This document shows positions 10,992 to 21,705 of a stretch of 64,000 nt of DNA, piece after piece (position 1 is the first letter of the stretch; every line of letters begins with the position of its first letter). The stretch lies in the NCBI GenBank assembly GCA_016584495.1, contig WAID01000003.1, positions 5,722,501 to 5,786,500 on the forward strand, read 5' to 3'. The DNA comes from Celoporthe dispersa. Its lineage: Eukaryota > Ascomycota > Sordariomycetes > Diaporthales > Cryphonectriaceae. The notes under the pieces are model-generated. The model was not told the DNA's origin and did not search any database. It worked only from the letters and a program-made list of their open reading frames with translations. The position numbers and the translations under genes are program-made.

Positions 10992-11952
10992 GGTGGTCAG
11001 CCGCAAGTTGTCGTCACTTGTCGTCGCTGCGGTCTGGTAGTGATTCAGTTGGTCATTGGCCTAGGGGTTAGGTGGTAAGCCAGGTCGATGGAACAAGCGA
11101 GTCTTGATCAGAATGATAGCAAAGAACGGACTGCGATGTATCGAGAGTCTCGCGAGATGGTGGGAGAAGGTAGGCTTTTAGGTTCAGTTTTCAAGATTCG
11201 TTGGCGCGAAGTCGAGCAAACGGTTTCCCGTTCTCGGTTTCGCTCCCGTAACAGGATGAAAACAAGGAGCGAAAGACCTTTGGAAAGTGGCTGTGGCGGG
11301 AAGTGCAGGGAAAGGGGTCTAGCCTCAGGCAGTGCGTGCTCCTACAGCATGCTGGTACACAAGGTTTGCACTAAGAGAGAATGGCGGCACTGGTCACCTC
11401 ATGTCCCTCGACATTTACATGGTATAAAAAAAAACATTCAACGTCAAGATACATGTAACGGGCGATTGGGTCCCCTGGGCGCTCTCGTGAGGAGAAGCAG
11501 AAAGTGTGTTGAAATTCTATCCAGAGAGCAAAAGACAAGAGTATGAGAATGCCTACGTCAGAGTCTTGGGTGATTTATATGGTCGAAAAGTTATAGGGTT
11601 AGGGTATCTTGACCTGCTTTTCCAGCATAATTAGTACTTGAGTACTTATTATGCACAGAGGTGCTGGTGTTGTTATGGAGATAGAGGCAAAGACAAAATA
11701 CATCAAGATTTCGGCACAAGAAGAATAATTTTAGCTTCTTAAAATTAAAAAACTTGCCCATTTCCTGCAATGTGAGTCTTGCAAATACGACAGGGTGTGA
11801 TTGTCACTATAATATCCTGCACATTCCACTCGCTATGTACTGTAATTACAGCCACTAATAGCCAAATCACCTACCTGTTCTGGAAGAAAGATAGAAAAAA
11901 GATCAAGAAGAAAACAGAGTGAAGCCAAAACCAACTGCGGCCCATCTGCTTG
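10992..11952. other. intergenic with one telobox-like motif
   Basis: Upstream of the DUF2985 gene and downstream of the STAND-like gene. A TAGGGTTAGGGT motif lies at 11594-11605. The part after about 11600 is AT-richer than its surroundings. A plus-strand reading frame at 11088-11546 has no protein-family features. Confidence 0.55.
11594..11605 (+). promoter_or_regulatory. telobox-like motif
   Basis: TAGGGTTAGGGT, i.e. almost two telomere units of the TTAGGG type, inside intergenic DNA about 600 bp upstream of the DUF2985 start. In fungi such short internal repeats can be bound by Myb-type telobox proteins (Tbf1/Teb1 family). Whether this copy is functional is unknown. Confidence 0.4.
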
Positions 11953-14238
11953 TCAGTCGTAATCATCATCTTCATAGAGCCGTCTGCGGTCCACGTCAGA
12001 CCTCTGCCTGTACCCACTGGATCGCGATGACATAGACATCCGCGAAAGATGGCGCTCCATCTCGTATTCGTCCATGCCTCCAGTCACAAAAGATTGCTCC
12101 GACGGCAGATTCAAGATCCTATCGGGAAGTCGGTCCTCTGCCGTGATCAAAGTCGTCAACTGTGGGGTGCATCGAGTGGGACTTGTCATAATCAGCTTGA
12201 ATATGGCTGGCAGTTGGCTGTCTTCAACAACCTCCTGCAGAGATCTCAGAACTGTCTCGAGATCATAGGCCCAATCCTCATTGTCAAACAGCGTGATGGA
12301 GTCGATGATGCAGAACACCTGAGTGCTCGGCTCGAACTGGTCGAGAAGTGACTGCAGCGTCTGGCAGAGGATATCCAAGTCCTGATTCTCGATGGCTTTC
12401 ACATCATCTCGGTCGTTGAGGAAGTCTAGGCTGAGGAGACCTCCTTGTCGGAGATACGTGAAGACCTGCATTATAAGTGACCGGACCAGCCCTGTCGGCC
12501 CTGGGCTCGGATCTTGAGAGTTGACGTGCAGGCCGCAGAAAAAGTGAAGGACAACGTGCCCACAGCCAAGGTTGATCAGGCTCGAGACGAGAGTTGCACA
12601 CAAGACGGATATGGCCGTGATATGCTCCATGCTTGTATATGGCAGATTGGCAAGAACGAGGAGGAGGTCTGGGTAAGAGCCTCTCATCCAACTGAGGTAT
12701 CGGCCTTGTTGAAGTAAGGACTGCACCCGGTTTTGGGTCCTAGCATTGAAGTTCCCTCGAAACATAGCGACCTTGTTCCAATCGCTGTCTGGCTGTAGAG
12801 CAAAGTCCTCGATGTCGCGTATGCCAAGCTCGCTGATGGGCGGATCTGCGATTGCCCCGCAGAACTGCTCCTCACTGATCACCGCACCTCTTCTGCGCCT
12901 GCGGGGACGTCTTGGTTCGCGATCGGTAATGGCCTGGATATGAACGTCCTCTGAAGTTGACAGTATGAGCAAGCTAAAGGCTAGTAATTCAAGATATGGG
13001 GAGAATAACATACTTTGGTTTGACATCAATACATCCATGAACTTGTTTAGAAGCCAAGACTCCCATTCCGCCGTTGGTTCATCCGAGGCATTTGCTAGAT
13101 GAGCCTCTGCAAATGCCTGCTTCTTGTCGAATAGGTTTTCGAAAATTCCTGGGAGCTCTTTAATCATTGTCTTGACGTCTCGGATCTCGTCTCTTTGTAA
13201 ATCGACTTTACTGCTTAACCCGGTCACTCTGATGGCTGTGTACTTCGTCGCCCTATTTGTAGTCTCTATTGATTCATCTCGAGCTGTCTTCAGGGCGGTT
13301 TCCAGTGCTTGGGTCTTCTCGGACATGAGCTGCAGGACGGAGTCGACATCGGGTCGTTTTGTTTCCTCGGTCAGCTTCTTTTTCAACCCTCTCCCTAATC
13401 AAGAGTCAGTTAAGGATTTCTAGCCGATCCGCCAGCCTTTAGAATGACATGCTGGACTTACAGAAATGTTCTTTCTTCGCAGTGAGGATGATCATGTCGT
13501 TCACCGAATCGACAATGGCCTTGTAGAGCTCGTCTAAAGCTGCAGCAACATCTGGGTGAGATCGAAAGCTCCTTTTCAACGGGTTGGCCGAGGCCATGGC
13601 ATCGTGAATCTTTTCAAAGGCTTGAGATATCTTTTTCCGCTTCTCAACCGATTTAGCGGCCAGCTGGTGCACATCATGTCAGCCATCGCCTGTACCCGCC
13701 TTGACACACAAAGGTAACGATGACGCTTACTTTGAAGACAACAGCAACACCGGTCTTGACGACTGCTAGCCCGTACTCGTTTGGTATCACTTGAATCCAA
13801 GGATCTATAACACCGGAGGTATCGCCAATACCATGCCAGATCCGGTGCCAGGTCTCTTTCCCCCGCTCAGCATAGTCCTCCTCGGCGGTGAGGATGCTGT
13901 GCGTGAGATCGTCCCAGCCTTTGTACGTGGTCACGACAGGCTTCTGTAGCCCAAGTACTGCGGGCAAGGTTGCGTCTAACGCTGCCTCCAAAGCCGCCAA
14001 TGATATCTGTAGTTGTCTGTGAAGTCTGGTTAATCTCGGGCTTTCCATGTGGAATGATTGATGGAGGCATCACTAACCTCTGCGTCACTGGCCCGGCTGG
14101 GACAAACCGGCCCTGGTCCGCGTCGTAGGGTGGTGCCTTGGGAATTATCTGGCGAAGCTCTTGAGCCTCGTCGGACTGAATAAATCCGGCCGTGACTTCC
14201 CTCTCGGCCGGGCCAGGATCCGTCCAATCCAGCGCCAT
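11953..14238 (-). CDS. fungal STAND-like protein with DUF7708-type N-terminus, no visible Walker A
   Basis: Exons 14078-14238, 13731-14016, 13462-13663 and 11953-13394. The last one probably holds a further in-frame 63-nt intron, 12951-13013 (GTATGT...TTCAG). Without that intron 696 aa, with it 675. The N-terminal part (WHRIWHGIGDTSGVIDPWIQ, IPNEYGLAVVKTGVAVVFK, SVEKRKKISQAFEKIHDAM, RSHPDVAAALDELYKAIVDS) follows the pattern of the DUF7708 domain found at the start of many fungal STAND proteins. A coiled region comes next, then a basic patch (RRPRRRRRG). The rear half has the NTPase-like segments SYPDLLLVLAN, VVLHFFCGLH, TGLVRSLIMQVF and VFCIIDSITLFDNEDW, the last resembling a Walker B strand. 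No GxxxxGK[ST] loop is seen, so nucleotide hydrolysis is doubtful. No repeat sensor domain follows; the C-terminus is Arg/Ser- and Asp-rich. It is head-to-head with an AAA ATPase gene. Function unknown; a sensor or regulator role is inference. Confidence 0.75.
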
Positions 14239-14726
14239 TGTAACTGAACTCGTCAAGTTCTACTTCAAATTCTTCGTCTACCCACAGGTAGGTATAGAGC
14301 CTGACGGAGGCCTCGACTGTTGGATGGAGTACAAAGTTGGGTGAATTGTTGCTTACTGAGCTTTATGTTCACCGGTGGCGTGGCATCAGTCCACTTCAAC
14401 CAATTATCTGCCGCTTGTCCAGTTAAGTACTTACTTAAGCCGTCTATGTATGGTCGCTCAGCCTTAATGCGGCTCTACTGCACATGTAGGCTGGTGGCGT
14501 TTCGAATTTTATCAGAGTAATTGGCTAGGGATGCTGACACTGTACCAAGACACCAAAAGAAATCTACATAAGGCTGGGAGAGGGGTAATGCATGCGGCTT
14601 ATTCCTTCCTCCTGTGTAAGCCTATTCATTTCATACTGGCAGTCACTACTTACGCAACACTCACTTGACACGCCCGAGCATCACTTTAGATCATTCAAGC
14701 CTTGACATTTACATTACATATCGATC
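14239..14726. promoter_or_regulatory. shared divergent promoter of the STAND-like/AAA pair
   Basis: 488 bp between the ATG of the STAND-like gene (14236-14238, minus) and the ATG of the AAA gene (14727, plus). Such a short divergent spacer suggests joint regulation. It contains AGTTAAGTACTTACTTAA (about 14421-14438), an imperfect palindrome. I see no reading frame of note. Confidence 0.55.
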
Positions 14727-17700
14727 ATGGATTCTGAAGAGCACACTATTGCTGCTGCGTCGGCCGTCCCTGAGGCGAATGCACCGGCATCCTCTGGTTT
14801 GTCAGTCACATCAAATCCTGCTAACACTTCGATGGGGAGTGGCGAATCGACAAGAGACAGCATCGACAGCAACGCTCCTCGCTTGGAGTCTGATTCAGCA
14901 GAGACTGCCGACGATGCCCAAGGCGATGACCACACCGTCAGGGAAGATGGCGCCATGGAGCCCCGTGGTGCTTCTGGTGAAAGAGATTCTGCGGAGGTTG
15001 AACAGAGGGAAGAAGACTGGATTGCATGGTTCAAGAATCAACCAAAGAAAACTAACATCAAGTGGAGCAACTACGAGGCCTTCGCAAATCGCTTCTCTCC
15101 TGATGAGGGGTTCGATATCATCGAAGTTCTTGCGGGACACCCGGATCTGATGAGCAAGGAAATCTCCCAAGAGAGAGTAAGACGGCGTCGCAACCAGCAG
15201 ACCGCATCGCTGCGCAGGCACACCTCCGAGAACGAACACAAGTTCATCCATCAAGTGAGAATTCAGTCGCCAGCCATCCTCCATATCCTGAGTCGTTTGA
15301 CGGCTCAAGACGACTGGAGCATCGACGAGCCACTCATTTTCCTGCGGCCCTTCCAGACCATCTACTACTCCTTCCCGCTTATGAAGCAGTCCCTAGAGGT
15401 TCTCGAACGCCGATCCAACGCGCCTCAGGCTCCTGAGCTAGACATGTCTAGTACGCTTGGCTCGCTGCCGAGGAGGACCACAGCCTCGGCTCAAGTAGAC
15501 GAAAGTGAAGATCCTCTGCAGAAGCTGACCATGCCGTCCGACGTGGACCTAGAAGACATTGTCTTTGGCCTCTCTGATCTGCAAACCGCCGTGGAGCACG
15601 TGAAACTCTACATCGACTTCGTGAAGAAGCACATCGTCCCCATGTGGACCGAGGCCGCCGGAACAGCCAAACAGAAAGTGCGGTTCTCGGACTTGCCCAT
15701 GTACTACAGACCAGGAGATATCCTATACATGCCACAAATCACCAGTGAGGACAAAGACAAGGCCGCAAAGGTTGGCACCAGCAGTTTTTCGACCGGCGGA
15801 CTGGCTGTCATCCAGAATTACTGGAAGTTGTGCTATGGAGTCATGGAAGAGCTGAAAGTGGATGCGCCCAACGACACTGGGCCGGGTGTCACGCAGCTGG
15901 AGTTTAGGATGGAGTGTTTCTGTATTGACTTTGACGGTGACAAGTACGGACCTATACCTGCGAACGTGAATATAAGCGGCTACGATGGAGAAAGGGACAT
16001 TCGGACCTTGTTCGTATGGCCGCTAAGATTCGAAGCCGACGAAGCCAACATCCGCAGTGAACTCACAGAGCGGGCTAAGAATTTCCTCTCCTTTGTCCAA
16101 AAGAAGCACCTGTACTACGACGGTTGGACGTTGATCCATACTACCTATTCCCTGAACGCGGAGCCGACTTGGGAGAGCCAGGTTGTGGAGCATATCGAGG
16201 GTGAAATCATTATTGACTTCAAAGAAGGCTTCCAGTCCGACGCTAGATTCGTCAAGCCTCCCCTGGCCTCAATACTAGGTCTCAACAGCAGAGGCTTCTC
16301 AGGGCTGGACTATATGACGCATGTCATTTGGTGGTCTGACAAGACACGCTCGAAAGCGCTGTGGTGGGTAAGAAGGACGATAGAAACGGTCGAACGTTAT
16401 GCAGTCCTGCAGTGGAGTGGCATGATGCAGAAAGATAGAGTCCTGAAGGAATATAGCGAAAAGAACAGGGTCTCCGACTTCGGTACGTGTCTCTGCGGTT
16501 CAAGCTGCGGTATCATGATAATATTATACAGCTCCCCACTGATAATGAAACTGTTCTAACAGATCCGGATCACATGATTCTTTTCCCCCAGCGCCTGATT
16601 GCGTATTCCTTCCGAGCTCGCAAGTTCTTCGTCGCAAACATTGACTCTATAAGTGTCATCTCTACTCCCAAAAATTCTTTCAGGGATCTCAAGGTCGACG
16701 TTGAGCACAAGCGTATCTTGAGATCCCTCGTGGGAAGCCATTTCCAGAAGCAGGACACCCGTCGGCAGAACAAAGACGCGGTCCTGGATCAGGACTTCAT
16801 CCGCGGCAAAGGCTCCGGCCTTGTGATTCTCCTCCACGGCGTGCCTGGTGTGGGAAAGACTACCACCGCCGAGGCTGTGGCTCTGACCAGCCGCAAGCCG
16901 CTCTTCGCGCTTACATCTGGGGACCTGGGTTCGACGCCGACAGACGTTGAGAAAGCACTTCGGGATACATTCCGTCTTGCTACGATATGGGACTGTATTT
17001 TGCTGTTGGATGAGGCTGATCTGTTTCTTGCTAAGAGGGACGTTGGAGACTTGGTGCGAAATTCTCTGGTGTCTGGTCGGTATTGCTGCTATATCAACCT
17101 CTTTCCAACTCAAAAGTCTCATGGCCGCTGACCCTTCTATTTTCAGTGTTCCTCCGGGTACTCGACTACTACGACGGCGTCTTGTTCCTGACAACGAACC
17201 GCGTGGGAACTGTGGATGAAGCATTCCGGTCAAGAATTCATCTCACACTGCACTATCCTCGTCTCAAGAGAAAGCAGACCATGGAGATATTCAAGCTCAA
17301 TATTCAAAGAGTCAAGGATATTGAAACCTCCAGGGAAGAGCTTCACAAGCGCCAAGGGGGAGGCCGACTCGGGTTTTGCACCCATCGAGATCGATCAGAA
17401 CAGTATACTTGACTTCGCGATGCAACATTGGGAGCAAACGCCACCTAGGCGACGAGTGAGTAGAGCCCTGCTCCTGATCATTTGTTCTCATCTTGGCTCA
17501 CAGTATTACTGCTTCATTAGTGGAACGGCAGGCAGATTCGCAATGCCTTTCAAGTGGCATACTCTTTGGTGCACTTCAGTCGGCTTGACTCGACCACACC
17601 TGAACACGACGAACATGGTGAACACGACGAAGACTATGGTCATGATGTTTATGACGATGATGAAAATTACGACTACGGCGGTGGCGAGGAAGAGGACGCG

Positions 17701-18289
17701 CATTACCCGCCGCCTCGCTCCAAAAGGCAAGGAGACGGAGACAACGACAGCAGCCTCGCCCAGCCAGGACAGGGTCAAGGGCAAGCTCGATAGCTACCAG
17801 TTCAAGATCGTCGCGCGATCCATCCGACGCTTCGACGACTACCTTGAGCTCACACGCGGACGAGACTCGGACTATGCCAAGGCCATGCTCCTGCGCAGGG
17901 ACGATTTTGTAGGCTCGGACGACGGATGGGAGGATAGGTCACCGCGGGCGGGCGGGCGCTTCCTCGGTGGACATCCGTCGCGAACCACCCCTGCCAGAAT
18001 GCAGAACCGATCGCCTGGGCCTCGAGAATATGTGAATACACCATCCGACCGTGGCGGGAGGGCGCGTCGGAATCTTGTTGAGGAGAGACGCAAGAGGCCG
18101 AGAGGAAGTGATAGGCGGATCCCTACGTCGGATGATTTCGGTGAAGAGCAGTATATGGAGGAGACACCGCTGCGCCGACGGAGAGGAGGACCCCCTGCTG
18201 CTAGCCGTGCCAGGAACAGAGGGCAGCGTGAATATGATGAGGAGGAGGAGGAAGACTATGATGATGATTATGGCAGATATCGAAAGTAA
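14727..18289 (+). CDS. AAA ATPase with DUF7025-type N-terminal region (frame broken twice)
   Basis: Four exons: 14727-16482, 16563-17075, 17147-17455 and 17521-18289. Introns are 80, 71 and 65 nt. The first ~120 residues are Ser/Glu-rich and disordered. Around residues 360-460 is the DUF7025-like region (YWKLCYGVMEELK, LEFRMECFCIDFDGDKYG, RTLFVWPLRFE). The AAA core follows: Walker A GVPGVGKTT near residue 680, Walker B CILLLDEADLFL, sensor 1 LFLTTNR, arginine finger region DEAFRSRI and the lid with WNGRQIRNAFQVA. The C-terminal ~250 residues are acidic, then Arg/Gly-rich and disordered. Two frame breaks occur, in the G run 17356-17360 and about the A run 17722-17725. Dropping one base at each closes the coding length at 1,115 codons. 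Members are abundant in filamentous fungi, resemble Bcs1/Cdc48-class AAA modules and have no assigned function. Partner of the adjacent STAND-like gene by position only. Confidence 0.85.
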
Positions 18290-18670
18290 GATGCCGCGCC
18301 GGACCAGGCGAGGCAGCCCCTGGATCTTGATCGATATGCGAAAGACGGCATATCTACTCGCTAGTTAGACGGATTACACCAGATTGTGCTCCATCAATCT
18401 AATCGCAGCCAGAAAAGTGAGCCTTTCGAGCATGACAGTGCGGTAAATTGAGATACGATCTGAGGAACAAACCAGAGAATATCTGGGCTGATATGACAGC
18501 AAATGTGAGGGTTAGGGTAACAGGATGACCCGCCCTTTCCCGTGAAAACTGATCCCGCCCTTTAAAAACAGAAAGGGGCATCCATCCAACCTACTATGGG
18601 TACTCGTACCTGTAAATTTTCTGGATCCCCTCTAAGCTACACATCTCATCTAAACACCGCCCGCATACCC
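18290..18670. promoter_or_regulatory. Sen15 upstream region with telobox-like motif
   Basis: Between the AAA stop and the Sen15 start. It contains AGGGTTAGGGTAA at 18508-18520, about 150 bp before the chosen ATG, the usual distance for a promoter element. An in-frame upstream start at 18596 would extend Sen15 by 25 residues. Confidence 0.45.
18508..18520 (+). promoter_or_regulatory. telobox-like motif
   Basis: AGGGTTAGGGTAA in the short region between the AAA gene and Sen15, at promoter distance from Sen15. Possible binding site for a telobox Myb factor; function not shown. Confidence 0.45.
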
Positions 18671-19183
18671 ATGAGCAGACAACAGCACCAAGTGCCAGGA
18701 CCAGAGGCCATGTCTTTCCCTTCCCACCTCGAGGCGCTGGCCAAGGTCGTCCACAACAACCTCGAGAACCAGCAGGACTGGACAGACGTCACAGCCTACA
18801 CCGGCCCTTCACAGCCACGACCTCTCATCTCGGGCCTGTCGCCCCGCCGCATGTACGTCCACCCAGACGAGCAGATCGACATCATCAAGGCGGAGAAGTC
18901 TGCCGGCCACGCCATCCCTCAGGAGGCCGAGTACGAATGGGTGCTGCCCGTCCACCTCTCCGAGAAGATGAGCCTGCGCGCGTTTGCCGCCGTCTTCGAC
19001 TCGATCGACGCGCTGCCGCCTGCTGCGAAGGCCAGAGAGGATTTGACTAGCGCTTGTCCCGAGTGGAAGAGGTGGCGGGGCTCCAGGCGCGGCAAGAGGG
19101 TGCTCATGGCTGTGGTTCATGACGACTCCACTGTTGTCTACTACATGATGCACGATGGGATCGTCAAGCCGAGGCAGAACTGA
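18671..19183 (+). CDS. SEN15: tRNA-splicing endonuclease subunit Sen15
   Basis: Single exon, 170 residues from the ATG at 18671. The C-terminal Sen15 domain is clear: RPLISGLSPRRMYVHPDEQ, IIKAEKSAG, EYEWVLPVHLSEKMSLRAFA, and the terminal KRVLMAVVHDDSTVVYYMM ending in HDGIVKPRQN. Sen15 is a structural subunit of the heterotetrameric nuclear/mitochondrial-surface endonuclease (Sen2, Sen34, Sen54, Sen15) that removes introns from pre-tRNA; it has no catalytic site of its own. The start could instead be at 18596 or 18710; the first ~30 residues are not conserved in any way I can use. No frame break. Confidence 0.9.
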   Translation: MSRQQHQVPGPEAMSFPSHLEALAKVVHNNLENQQDWTDVTAYTGPSQPRPLISGLSPRRMYVHPDEQIDIIKAEKSAGHAIPQEAEYEWVLPVHLSEKMSLRAFAAVFDSIDALPPAAKAREDLTSACPEWKRWRGSRRGKRVLMAVVHDDSTVVYYMMHDGIVKPRQN

Positions 19184-19301
19184 CCCCTCTGGCGACTGCT
19201 ACGAGATCTGTCGCATTCTGAACTACAACCAGCTCACAGGGCTATGCTATGGTACGGCCTTCGACACCTGTTACATCGTGAGGATGACCCCATCCCGTTC
19301 A

Positions 19302-20918
19302 TCAAGGCTTGAAGATCACCTTGTGCGCCTTCATCTGGTCGAAGAGCTCATAGCCCTCGACCGCATCGTCCAGTGGCATGATCTTGTCAAACATGAAACT
19401 GCGGCTGGTCAGCCAGGCTGTCTTGAACCAGACACTTGGGATGCACGGAGACGTACCTCAGCTTGTCCTGCTTCTTCGCCAGCAGTGCCAGTGCCTCGGG
19501 AAACAGCGACCGCACAGGACACCGGCCCATAAGGACGCGGAGGTTCTTGCTGCACTGGGGTTAGCACGACGAACACCTTGAAGCACGTTACAAGACCAAA
19601 CTCACTTATAAGCCTCATTTCCAGTCCATGGAATCTGTCGAGGACCGTCAGTCAGTGAGGCACGTAGCCGCATCTCAAGCCGGCAGCACTCACCTCCGCG
19701 TTATGCACGCCGATACTCGATATTACACCCCAGGGCCTGACCAGCTCAAACGCCGTCCGCAGCGCCGGGCTCAATCCCACAACCTCGATCACAGCATCCG
19801 CGCCCCTGCCCTCCGTTACGCTCTTGACCCGCTCAAACATCCCCTCCTTGTCCGTCATGAAGTTCAGGGGCTCCGCCCCTGCCTGTCTCGCCTGCTCCAG
19901 CCGGCTCTCGACGCTGTCCACAGCAAACAGGTGCTTCGGCTTGTGCTCGAGCGCGGCGATGATGGCGCAGATGCCGACAGGCCCGCAGCCGATAACCACG
20001 ACGGTGCCGTTCTCGACCTCCCCGGGCGAGAGCAGAGAGAAGGCATTCTTGGCACCGAAGTAGCCGGTGGGAAAGATATCCGACATCAGCACGAGGCACT
20101 GATCCTGGATCTCGGGAGGGGCCTTCATCACGGTGCCGTCTGCGTGGGGGACGCGGACGTACTCGGCCTGTCCGCCGTCTCTGAAGAATATGCATCTCGT
20201 CAGCACGGCTGGCTGGTTGTACAGAGGCAGGAGTGCTTGGGACACTGTTCCGACTCACAGCTTTGGGCAGCCGAAGAGAAGACACTCGACGCAGCGGGAC
20301 GAGTATCCGTTCTGGCAATAGAAGCATTTCCCACTGTATGGATAAGATCATATCAGCTACCGACACAGCCTCTTGCACCGCCGCAGGCTATAGTCATACT
20401 TACCACGTGACTGTGAACGGAGATACAATCTTGTCTCCCGTCTTGAGACTCTTCACATTTTCGCCTGTCTCCACGACGATACCAGTGAACTCATGCCCCC
20501 TGCGTATGGCGTTAGAAGACCCTGTAACAGAAGGCGAGCAAGAAACTGCTTACATTATAAAGCCCGTGTCAGACGGCTGGTGACCCCGGAAGACGTGCAG
20601 CTCGCTTTGCGTGATTGTCCAGCGTCAGCATGCCATGCTCGCATCACCTCAGGATCTAGCGCAAGAAGAAGGAGAAGAGAGGGAAAAGAAGAGGGCGGTT
20701 GAGGGGGGACACCGCAACGTACGATCCACAAAGGGCGGTGGCCTGCACCTTTATGATGATATCGTCGGGGCTCTGCACTGCTCACAGGTTAGGTCTTCGT
20801 CTGAGCACCGCGGGAGGGGATGCATGGCCTAATTACACTTCGGAACCGGCCGTTCCTGGATCGAAACCTTGTGCGGGCCGTCGAAGACGACGGCCTTCAT
20901 GGTGGTCTTTTCGGCCAT
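19302..20918 (-). CDS. zinc-dependent alcohol dehydrogenase (MDR family)
   Basis: Nine exons on the minus strand: 20837-20918, 20723-20777, 20554-20604, 20404-20499, 20259-20333, 19694-20180, 19606-19634, 19457-19549 and 19302-19398. All have good splice sites, and the total is exactly 355 codons. The order is a GroES-like start (MKAVVFDGPHKVSIQERPVP), catalytic zinc ligands in TALCGSELH and GHEFTGIVVETG, a structural zinc loop with CGKCFYCQNGYSSRC and FGCPKL, then the Rossmann NAD(P) site VVVIGCGPVGICAI, and a C-terminus KVIFKP. By family it oxidises an alcohol or reduces an aldehyde with NAD(H) or NADP(H) in the cytosol. It resembles the formaldehyde/threonine-dehydrogenase-like MDR branch, but the substrate cannot be read from sequence. 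The many short exons are unusual for the window and there is no frame break. Confidence 0.9.
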
Positions 20919-21705
20919 TGTTTTTGCCTTGGAAGCCGTCGTCCGTTGGTGTTCTTCCTTCTTGCGAGTCTCAGTTACAAAAGGACCGTGTAGAAGAATT
21001 TTCCGCAGGATGATCGATGAGCAACTGTGATGATCTCGGAGACTTGAGTGCCCGCTGCCGACTTTTGGCCGTGTGCCCTGGTCCTCTCCTTTCTTCTTTT
21101 TTAATTGGTTTCTTTCTTAGTCGGCACAAGATTTATTTGAAATTCTGCTCCCCTTCTGTTCTGGCCTGACATGTCCACCCTTTACTACTTACGGCCGGCA
21201 CATCCACGACCCCTCTCGTCCCCGTATAGTTCCGCGCCGAAAGCCGGGCCTCGGGATGATCTTAGTCAGGAAGCCGGTAGCGGAGTCTGTGGGGAACCAA
21301 GTGGGATGCCGAAACGGGTAACTTATACGGGGTATGCCGAGAAAGAGTTTCTGAAGATGGGGGCTGCTTGTTAATATGTAGGAAGGAGAATCACTTTCTG
21401 TCTTGGGAGGCAGGAAAGATTCAAATAGGAAGCATATGAGAGAAAGGCAAAGTGGAAAGGGAGAAAATAAGCACCAGCTCCACTCCACGGAGATGGTCTC
21501 TGCAGTGATTTCTGCTCTACAACCCCAACGCCAACCCAAATCCATTATCGCACAAGGAACAGCATAGCTCAAAAAAAGAAAATATGGTGCTCTCAGCCTT
21601 GTATAGAACAAGAACATGAAGTGAATTATCTACATTCTACATGGGAAAGAAAAAAAGAAGAAAAAGAAAAGAAAAGGCACAACCAGCGCACAGGTAAACC
21701 TCACT
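20919..21705. other. intergenic, no gene seen
   Basis: Promoter of the alcohol dehydrogenase gene and 3' flank of the UstYa-like gene. The segment 21650-21680 is A/G-rich on the plus strand and may belong to the 3' untranslated region of the UstYa-like gene. No coding features. Confidence 0.55.

Noticed and set aside
18508..18520. Telomere repeat as a sign of a chromosome end or fusion
   Set aside because: Under two and a half units only, embedded between ordinary genes; a promoter motif is more likely.
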